Under the pieces are notes generated by a model. That model was not told where the DNA came from. It saw only the letters and a program-made list of their open reading frames with translations, and searched no databases. A DNA stretch of 12,607 bases, from contig JAEENF010000138.1 in NCBI GenBank assembly GCA_016283605.1, positions 1 to 12,607 on the forward strand, in the 5' to 3' direction. Origin of the DNA: Prevotella sp. Its GTDB lineage: Bacteria > Bacteroidota > Bacteroidia > Bacteroidales > Bacteroidaceae. A program made the position numbers and the translations under genes. This document shows, piece after piece, positions 7,380 to 12,607 of the stretch; the stretch's first letter is position 1; each line of letters begins with the position of its first letter.

Positions 7380-8657
7380 TTAGTCTACCTTGATGTCTGT
7401 ATTCACATTCTTGCAACCGATAAGCGCATAGAACAGGATATAGGCCAACATGGCGATAACCAGCCAATAGCTGAAAATCGGTCCGGCTGACTTCGCAATA
7501 GCCTCCTGGATCAACGGCATGATACCACCGCCGACAACCATCGTCATGAAGATACCGGATGCTGCCTCAGTGTATTTGCCGAGGCCCTCAACGGAGAGGT
7601 TGAAGATACCACCCCACATAATAGAGGTACAGAGACCGCAGGCGGGGATGATAAAGCTCTTGGCCGGCACATCATGTCCATTGAAACCGATGGTGACTGT
7701 CTCTGGCATGAAGATGGCGATCAACAGTAATGCGATTGCAACAGCGCTGACTGTCGACAGCTGTAACTTCGTAGAAACCTTACCGGAGATGGCGCTGGAG
7801 CATGCACGTCCGATCATCATCAGGAGCCAGTAGGCTGCTGCCAGCGTACCACCGACGGCTGCTGCACCCTCGAAACCGAGGTCGGTGACGTAGAAGTTCA
7901 ACTCCATGGGGATACCGATTTCGATACCGACATAGAAGAAGATGGCAATCACGCCCAGCACACAATGGCGGAAAGCCAATGGACTGCGCTCATACTTGGG
8001 TTGTACCTTACCGAGTGTAGGCTCAGGGATGCTCACACGGCTGATAATGACAAACGAGATGGCAAAGACGGCCATACCGATAAAGAGTAGGGGAGCCACG
8101 TCGCTCATGCTCGTGTCTTTCGTGACGGTACCTACGAGGATACCAGCCAATAGCGGGGTCAGCGTACCGGTGAGTGAGTTCATCGTACCACCGATCTGGA
8201 TGAGCTGGTTACCTTTGTTTCCACCACCACCAAGCAGGTTCAGCATCGGGTTCACCACGGTGTTCAGCATGCAGACGCAGAAACCGCAGATAAAAGCGCC
8301 CAACAGATAGATAATCAGGTTGAGGGCCACAGGAATGCTGTCGTATGTAAAGACGTATGTGCCGGCTCCCACGAGGCTCGAGAGATACTGGAACACCAGA
8401 CCCACGATACCGACAATCAGTGCCGTCAGCGCTGTCTTCTTATAGCCATACTTGACCAACATCTTTCCTGCCGGAATACCCATGAAGAGATAGGCGGCAA
8501 AGTTCATCAGGTTACCCCATGCTTTTGCAAAGGGATACTCGAATCCCCAGATATTGCCGAATGGTGCACCCATGTTCGTGACGAAACTGATCATCGCGAA
8601 GATGAAGCACATGGTGATAATGGCAACCAACTTGCCATTGTTCTTGGTCTCAGTCAT
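7380..8657 (-). CDS. MFS sugar permease, FHS family (glucose/galactose type)
   Basis: This 425-residue inner-membrane protein has about 12 hydrophobic segments and resembles the fucose-galactose-hexose:proton symporter family (FucP, GluP). Visible family features are LNTVVNPMLNLLGGGGNKGN at 131-150, the segment FFYVGIEIGIP at 240-250, YWLLMMIGR at 276-284, and SIMWGGIFNLSVEGLGK at 345-361 followed by a glycine-rich VVGGGIMP. Members carry hexoses with protons. The genes on either side are a mutarotase and galactokinase, so galactose (perhaps also glucose) is the likely cargo; gluP would be the usual label. A good Shine-Dalgarno sequence (AGGAC) lies about 5 bases before the ATG, and the gap to the mutarotase is 28 bases, consistent with an operon. 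The exact substrate is inferred. Confidence 0.88.
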   Translation of the reverse strand: MTETKNNGKLVAIITMCFIFAMISFVTNMGAPFGNIWGFEYPFAKAWGNLMNFAAYLFMGIPAGKMLVKYGYKKTALTALIVGIVGLVFQYLSSLVGAGTYVFTYDSIPVALNLIIYLLGAFICGFCVCMLNTVVNPMLNLLGGGGNKGNQLIQIGGTMNSLTGTLTPLLAGILVGTVTKDTSMSDVAPLLFIGMAVFAISFVIISRVSIPEPTLGKVQPKYERSPLAFRHCVLGVIAIFFYVGIEIGIPMELNFYVTDLGFEGAAAVGGTLAAAYWLLMMIGRACSSAISGKVSTKLQLSTVSAVAIALLLIAIFMPETVTIGFNGHDVPAKSFIIPACGLCTSIMWGGIFNLSVEGLGKYTEAASGIFMTMVVGGGIMPLIQEAIAKSAGPIFSYWLVIAMLAYILFYALIGCKNVNTDIKVD

Positions 8658-8685
8658 AATGTCCTGTTTATGTTGTTGTGGTTGA

Positions 8686-9777
8686 TTACTCTACGACACC
8701 AAAGCGATAGATCGTCTTCTGCTTGTAGCGCTGACCTGGATTCAGGATGACGCTGGGGAAGTAAGGACGGTTGGGGGTGTCGGGGAAGTGCTGAGCCTCG
8801 AAGCATACAGCAGAACGGAACGGGAACGTACATCCGTTAGCGCCCTTGTAGCCAGTGGCGTAGTTGGCGGTGTAAAGCTGCATACCGGGTTCGGTGGTGA
8901 AGACTTCCATCGTACGTCCGCTCTTCGGTTCTGTCACCTTGGCGGCAAAACTCAGTTCGCCCTCTTCGCGCTTGTTCAGCACGTAGTTGTGGTCGAAGCC
9001 CTTACCGAACTTGATCTGCTCGTGGTCAGCCTCGATGTCCTGTCCGAAGGGTTTCGGCTTGCGGAAGTCGAACGGTGTACCTTCAACCTTCAGGATCTCA
9101 CCTGTAGGAATGGCGGTAGCGTCAGTAGGCAGATAGAAGTCTGCATTGATCTCACAGATCTGATCCAGGATGTCGGGTGTGGGATCAGCGGTACCGGCCA
9201 GTGAGAAGAAGGCGTGATGCGTCAGGTTCACGATGGTCTTCTTGTTCGTGGTAGCCAGATATTCGATCACCAGTTCGTTCAGATCGGTGAAGGTGAATTC
9301 TACCGTCACGTCCAATTCGCCGGTATAGCCTTCCTCACCGTATGATGAGATGCGGTGCAGGGCGAGAGCACGGGGACCCATCTGACGGGCGTCCCAAACC
9401 TTGGCGTTGAAACCTACAGCACCTCCGTGAAGGTGGTTGGGGCCGTCGTTGAGTGCCACCTGGTAGTCCTTGCCGTTCAGGGTGAACTGACCTTTGCAGA
9501 TACGGTTACCCCAACGACCGATAAGGGTCGAGAGGTAAGGCTCCTTACCGCTGGTGAGCTGTTGGATACTGTCGTGACCTTGGATCACGTTTGCTACGTT
9601 GCCATTCTTGTCGGGGACCATAATCGCACAGATTGCACCTCCATAGTTAGAGATGGCGACTTCGTAACCCTTACGGTTCCTGAGAATGTACAAATCGGTT
9701 TTCTTACCATTAATCGTGGCCTGGAAGTTCTCCCGCTTCAGACCACACAGATTCGCTGTTTCTGTTGTATTAGCCAT
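8686..9777 (-). CDS. galM: Aldose 1-epimerase (mutarotase), cytosolic
   Basis: This 363-residue protein is a second mutarotase, without any signal peptide, so it should act in the cytoplasm on sugar brought in by the adjacent permease. Active-site residues are H117 in NHLHGG, H188 in NLTHHAFF and E296 in TTEPGMQLYTANY, with FDHNYVL at 261-267. I chose the ATG at 9777 (MANTTETANL). The frame continues upstream to a TTG at 9816, but that would add 13 residues unlike the family and run through the likely promoter. It is the first gene of a mutarotase-permease-galactokinase set, an arrangement also known from Bacteroides. It would speed conversion of beta-D-galactose to the alpha form used by galactokinase. 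It differs clearly in sequence from the lipoprotein mutarotase at 4825-6003, so the pair is not a recent duplication. Confidence 0.93.
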   Translation of the reverse strand: MANTTETANLCGLKRENFQATINGKKTDLYILRNRKGYEVAISNYGGAICAIMVPDKNGNVANVIQGHDSIQQLTSGKEPYLSTLIGRWGNRICKGQFTLNGKDYQVALNDGPNHLHGGAVGFNAKVWDARQMGPRALALHRISSYGEEGYTGELDVTVEFTFTDLNELVIEYLATTNKKTIVNLTHHAFFSLAGTADPTPDILDQICEINADFYLPTDATAIPTGEILKVEGTPFDFRKPKPFGQDIEADHEQIKFGKGFDHNYVLNKREEGELSFAAKVTEPKSGRTMEVFTTEPGMQLYTANYATGYKGANGCTFPFRSAVCFEAQHFPDTPNRPYFPSVILNPGQRYKQKTIYRFGVVE

Positions 9778-9797
9778 AATTGATATGTTTTTAGTTA

Positions 9798-9845
9798 CAA
9801 AACTATCTGTCTGCAAAGTAACAGAAAAAAATCCAAACAGACAAA
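9798..9845 (-). promoter_or_regulatory. Candidate Bacteroidota-type promoter of the galactose block
   Basis: On the minus strand a TTTG at 9845-9842 is followed after 20 bases by TTACTTTG at 9821-9814, one mismatch from the TAnnTTTG consensus and at the known -33/-7 spacing. A second, perfect -7 match, TAGTTTTG, lies at 9805-9798 but has only a T-run at its -33 position. Either would start transcription shortly before the galM ATG at 9777. The 6-base inverted repeat TGTCTG (9808-9813) / CAGACA (9838-9843) brackets the first candidate. The 109-base gap holds no gene. Confidence 0.4.
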
Positions 9846-9886
9846 GGAAACAACGAAAAAAATGTTGAAGGATGTCTTAAAAAAAA

Positions 9887-11200
9887 CTAAATGCAATTTT
9901 TGAAGAAGTCAGCAACGACGTAACTGCTGCCTCCTACGAAGATGAAATCGTCTGATGCACAGGACTTTCTGGCATTTTGCCAGGCTTCTGCGACGCTGGG
10001 GAAGCTTTCTCCGTGAAGACCGTGCTGTTCACCGATAATTTTGAGCACATTCTCCGAAACGGCACGTTTGGTGTCTGCCTTGGTGAAGTGATAGATGGCG
10101 TCTTTGGGCAGTAATTCCATGATACCGTCCATGTCTTTATCGTCTACGAGACCGAAGATGATGTGCTTCTTTCTGCACTCCACCTGACTCAGTTGCCGAC
10201 TGATATACTGCCATCCTCCGACGTTGTGACCTGTGTCACAGATTACCTTCGGCGATTCAGATACCGTCTGCCAACGGCCTCTCAGTCCGGTAATCTCACA
10301 GACAGACTTAAAGCCCTTGGCCACTTCCTGTCCTTTGGCCTCCGAATTGTCATCGTCGGCAAAGCGGTACATATAGCCTTCGTCTTCCAGAATCCTGCAG
10401 GCGGTCAGGATGGTGTTGGCGTTTTTCTCCTGACAGAAACCTTGCAATTCACCATATACCAGTCCGTAGTGCGCTGTGGTATAGCGGATGCCTAAGTTCG
10501 ACTCTCCTACGCTGATCACCTCGGGGTGGTCTTCGGCGAAGGTGACAGGTGCGCCGGTCTCTTGGGCGACAGCCTCAAACACCATGCGTGTCTCTGGTGT
10601 CGTCTCGCCGATGACCACGGGTACACCTTTTTTCATAATACCGGCTTTCTCCATCGCGATCTGTTCCAGCGAGCTGCCCAGCAGTTTGGTGTGGTCCAGA
10701 CTGATGTTGGTGATCACGGAGAGTATCGGGGTGATGATGTTCGTGCAGTCCAGTCGTCCGCCGAGTCCTACTTCGATGACGGCGATGTCTACCTCCATAT
10801 CCTTGAAGTATTTGAAGGCCATCGCTGTGGTCACCTCGAAGAACGAGGGATGCAGGGGTTCGAAGAAACTCTTCTCCTTCTCCACAAAGCTGACGACGTA
10901 GTTTTCGTCGATGGGATGTCCGTTGACGCGGATACGTTCCGAGAAGTCAACGAGGTGTGGCGACGTATAGAGACCTGTCTTGTAACCGCACTCCTGCAGG
11001 ATGGCGGCGATGGTGTGGGCACATGAGCCTTTGCCGTTGGTGCCGGCCACGTGGATGGTCTTGTACGCCTGATGAGGGTGTCCGAAGTGCTCATCCAGCT
11101 TCAGCGTATTGTCCAGTCCTTCCTTATACCCCGATGCGCCTTGCTTCTCGAACATCGGCATCTGGTTGAACAGGTAGTTGCAGGTCTCTCTATATGTCAT
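9887..11200 (-). CDS. folC: Bifunctional folylpolyglutamate synthase / dihydrofolate synthase
   Basis: This 437-residue cytoplasmic ligase adds glutamate to dihydropteroate and to folates with ATP, keeping folate in the cell. It is a Mur-ligase-like protein of normal length. Visible motifs are the ATP-binding loop VAGTNGKGS at residues 51-59, YTSPHLVDFSERIRVNG at 78-94, the Mg-site region TNISLDHTKLLG at 164-175, EKAGIMK at 184-190, LRGRWQ at 306-311 and CDTGHN at 321-326 opening the C-terminal domain. The last of these is usually DGAHN, so it is a mild variant. The ATG at 11200 lies 3 bases after the dnaJ stop, with no separate ribosome binding site visible, so translation is probably coupled to dnaJ. 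The link to chaperone genes is a shared transcript; nothing in the protein suggests a chaperone role. Confidence 0.96.
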   Translation of the reverse strand: MTYRETCNYLFNQMPMFEKQGASGYKEGLDNTLKLDEHFGHPHQAYKTIHVAGTNGKGSCAHTIAAILQECGYKTGLYTSPHLVDFSERIRVNGHPIDENYVVSFVEKEKSFFEPLHPSFFEVTTAMAFKYFKDMEVDIAVIEVGLGGRLDCTNIITPILSVITNISLDHTKLLGSSLEQIAMEKAGIMKKGVPVVIGETTPETRMVFEAVAQETGAPVTFAEDHPEVISVGESNLGIRYTTAHYGLVYGELQGFCQEKNANTILTACRILEDEGYMYRFADDDNSEAKGQEVAKGFKSVCEITGLRGRWQTVSESPKVICDTGHNVGGWQYISRQLSQVECRKKHIIFGLVDDKDMDGIMELLPKDAIYHFTKADTKRAVSENVLKIIGEQHGLHGESFPSVAEAWQNARKSCASDDFIFVGGSSYVVADFFKNCI

Positions 11201-11203
11201 TGC

Positions 11204-12364
11204 TTAGTTGAAATAGTTCTTGAAACGTTGGAAGATCGAGTCGCGGGTCTGCTTGTCGCCCTTGAAGTTGTCGCTGTTCTTGAAACGTTCGATGGCCTCC
11301 TTCTCTTCGCGACTCAGGGTCTTCGGCACATAGACGCTGATGTTCACCACCAGGTCGCCCTTGCCCGAGCCGTAGCCCTGTACTGCGGGCAGGCCTTTTC
11401 CTCTCAGTCGGAGGGTCTTACCAGGCTGCGTACCGTTGTCGAGTTTCACCTTCAACTTGCCGCCGTCGATGGTGGGAATCTCCACGTCACCGCCAAGGGC
11501 TGCTGTAGGGAAGTCTAACAAGAGATTGTATATCAGGTCGTTACCATCGCGTACGAAGGTGTCGTTTTCTTCTTCCTCGATGAACACCTGGATGTCGCCT
11601 GCGATGCCGTTGTGCTTGCCGGCATTACCCTTGCCAGGTACATTCACCACCATACCTTCGGCTACACCGGCGGGGATGTTGATCTCCACCACTTCCTCGC
11701 CTTTCTCGATACCTGTGCCGCCGCAGTGCTTACACTTGTTCTTGATCACCTGGCCCTCACCGCCACAGGTGGGACAGACGCTCTGCTGCTGCATCATACC
11801 GAAGATGCTCTGTGTGGTGTGTGTGATGACACCTTGTCCGTGACAGGTAGGACACTGTTCCTTACCGCTGCCGGCCTCTGCACCGCTACCGCTACAGTGG
11901 GGACATGGGATGTCCTTACGCACCTTGAATTTCTTGGTGACGCCCTGATTGATCTCCTGCAGCGAGAGTTTCACCTTCAGCCGCAGGTCGCTGCCGCGAT
12001 GCTGTTGCGGACGTCTCGGACCGCCTCCAAAGCCTCCGAAGCCGTGACCGCCGAAGATGTCGCCGAACATCGAGAAGATGTCGTCCATATTCATCGACGC
12101 ACCGCCGAAGCCGCTGAAGTCGAAGCCGCCGCCCATTCCAGGACCGTTGAAGCCGAACTGGTCGTACTGCTGACGGGTCTTCGGGTCGTGCAGCACGTTA
12201 TAGGCCTCGGCAGCTTCCTTGAATTTCTCTTCTGCCTCTTTGTCACCCGGATTACGGTCGGGGTGATATTTGATGGCTATCTTGCGATACGCCTTCTTGA
12301 TCTCGTCCTCTGATGCGCCTTTCTCGACGCCCAGTACCTCGTAGTAGTCTCTTTTTTGTGCCAT
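11204..12364 (-). CDS. dnaJ: Chaperone protein DnaJ (Hsp40)
   Basis: This 386-residue co-chaperone stimulates the ATPase of DnaK and hands it unfolded proteins in the cytoplasm. All type I parts are present in order: J domain at residues 5-70 with HPD at 34-36, a Gly/Phe-rich linker at about 71-118, four zinc-binding repeats (CPHCSGSG 154-161, CPTCHGQG 171-178, CPTCGGEG 197-204, CKHCGGTG 211-218) and the C-terminal substrate-binding domains to the end. The start MAQKRDYYEVLG is the usual one. grpE lies upstream on the same strand across a 118-base gap that holds a large inverted repeat, so the two may share a transcript with some processing or attenuation between them. No CIRCE-type heat-shock operator is visible in that gap. 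Confidence 0.98.
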   Translation of the reverse strand: MAQKRDYYEVLGVEKGASEDEIKKAYRKIAIKYHPDRNPGDKEAEEKFKEAAEAYNVLHDPKTRQQYDQFGFNGPGMGGGFDFSGFGGASMNMDDIFSMFGDIFGGHGFGGFGGGPRRPQQHRGSDLRLKVKLSLQEINQGVTKKFKVRKDIPCPHCSGSGAEAGSGKEQCPTCHGQGVITHTTQSIFGMMQQQSVCPTCGGEGQVIKNKCKHCGGTGIEKGEEVVEINIPAGVAEGMVVNVPGKGNAGKHNGIAGDIQVFIEEEENDTFVRDGNDLIYNLLLDFPTAALGGDVEIPTIDGGKLKVKLDNGTQPGKTLRLRGKGLPAVQGYGSGKGDLVVNISVYVPKTLSREEKEAIERFKNSDNFKGDKQTRDSIFQRFKNYFN

Positions 12365-12374
12365 ATTATCTTTG

Positions 12375-12458
12375 TTAACGACAACTTAGACAACTCAAAC
12401 AACATTTCGGACTTTGTCCGAATAAAAGTGTTGTCCCTGTTGTCAAAGTTGTCGTCAT
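12375..12458 (-). other. 27-codon open frame spanning the grpE-dnaJ inverted repeat (doubtful gene)
   Basis: An ATG at 12458 opens a frame that ends in TAA at 12377-12375, 10 bases before the dnaJ start. The peptide would be threonine-rich in its first half (MTTTLTTGTTLLFG) and cysteine-rich in its second (KCCLSCLSCR). Its composition follows from the 9-base periodic repeat, and no Shine-Dalgarno sequence precedes it. It may be chance; a leader peptide is the only functional idea the layout offers. Confidence 0.2.
12378..12455. repeat. Nested inverted repeat with 9-base periodicity between grpE and dnaJ
   Basis: The outer arms are 17 bases each (12378-12394 and 12439-12455) and pair at 16 of 17 positions. 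Inside them ACAACA (12399-12404) pairs with TGTTGT (12429-12434), and the tip is a perfect 7-bp hairpin, TTCGGAC-TTT-GTCCGAA (12406-12422). Each side is built from ACAAC (or its complement GTTGT) repeated three times at 9-base steps. No T-run follows on the minus strand, so it does not look like a terminator of the grpE-dnaJ transcript. It could be an RNA processing or stabilising structure, or a dispersed palindromic repeat. The structure is seen directly; the role is unknown. Confidence 0.75.
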
Positions 12459-12483
12459 AAATATTATTTTTTCTTATTATATT

Positions 12484-12607
12484 TCATTGGCCGACGGCGA
12501 CTTTTGCGTGGCGGATGACTTTGTCGTTCAGTTTGTAGCCCTGTTGCAGACAGTCGATGACCTTACCCTTCTTGTCATCGCCCATTCCCGGGACCATGGC
12601 CACAGCC
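12484..12607 (-). CDS. grpE: Nucleotide exchange factor GrpE, C-terminal 40 residues (cut by window edge)
   Basis: This is the end of GrpE, the factor that releases ADP from DnaK. The partial frame reads AVAMVPGMGDDKKGKVIDCL, then QQGYKLNDKVIRHAKVAVGQ, and stops at TGA 12486-12484. The stretch GYKLNDKVIRHAKVAV is the conserved C-terminal beta-domain signature of the family (commonly GY.l.dRvlRpA.V.V). It precedes dnaJ on the same strand, the usual order in many bacteria. The N-terminal coiled coil lies outside the window. Confidence 0.93.
   Translation of the reverse strand, partial: AVAMVPGMGDDKKGKVIDCLQQGYKLNDKVIRHAKVAVGQ

Noticed and set aside
9778..9816. Upstream TTG start for the cytosolic mutarotase
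   Set aside because: The 13 added residues run through the likely promoter; the ATG at 9777 opens the conserved protein.
11612..12313. 233-codon open frame on the plus strand
   Set aside because: It is antisense to dnaJ; its composition comes from the reverse of the zinc-finger and Gly/Phe codons, and no family is recognisable.
12378..12455. Rho-independent terminator between grpE and dnaJ
   Set aside because: On the minus strand no T-run follows the hairpin, and the two genes are expected to be co-expressed. A T-run occurs on the plus-strand side, but no plus-strand gene ends there.
12378..12455. CRISPR-like array or insertion-sequence end
   Set aside because: The repeat units are only 9 bases, there are no spacers, transposase or target-site duplication, and the arms are inverted relative to each other.
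12365..12483. CIRCE heat-shock operator before dnaJ
   Set aside because: The TTAGCACTC / GAGTGCTAA pattern is absent; the inverted repeat there has unrelated sequence.

Overview
The window looks like a chromosomal stretch of a Bacteroidota bacterium, most likely a Prevotella-type member of the Bacteroidales. The reasons are the gene set and protein sequences (a Nudix-type arabinose regulator inside an ara operon, an SSS-family sugar transporter, an FHS-type hexose permease, a lipoprotein mutarotase), A-rich leaders with few strong Shine-Dalgarno sequences, and a possible promoter with TTTG / TAnnTTTG-like elements. This placement rests on recognition; no database search was possible. Every gene I support lies on the minus strand, so transcription runs from high to low coordinates, and the window is cut inside a gene at both ends.

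In transcription order there are three blocks. (1) Housekeeping, 12607 to 9887: the 3' end of grpE, a 118-bp gap filled mostly by a striking nested inverted repeat, dnaJ, and folC, whose start lies 3 bases after the dnaJ stop. (2) Galactose block, 9777 to 6180: a cytosolic aldose 1-epimerase (galM), an FHS-family MFS sugar permease and galactokinase (galK). (3) L-arabinose block, 6003 to 1: a lipoprotein aldose 1-epimerase, an SSS sodium/sugar symporter, the Nudix-like regulator AraR, L-ribulose-5-phosphate 4-epimerase (araD), L-arabinose isomerase (araA) and the first 44 codons of a ribulokinase (araB). The last four genes are packed with gaps of 3 to 19 bases and should be one transcript.

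Together blocks 2 and 3 describe the use of two sugars released from arabinogalactan-like plant polymers. A periplasmic mutarotase and two symporters would supply the sugars, a cytosolic mutarotase and galactokinase start galactose use, and AraA, AraB and AraD convert L-arabinose to D-xylulose-5-phosphate. galT and galE are not in the window.

The non-coding gaps are short. The 176-bp gap between galK and the lipoprotein mutarotase holds a 13-bp-stem hairpin (possible galK terminator) and palindromes built from TGTAA/TTACA half-sites that are candidate AraR operators. The 109-bp gap upstream of the cytosolic galM holds a plausible promoter. The strangest feature is the grpE-dnaJ inverted repeat, whose arms show a 9-base periodicity and which is spanned by a 27-codon open frame. 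I saw no insertion sequence, CRISPR array, tRNA or rRNA gene, and no gene-free stretch longer than 300 bases.
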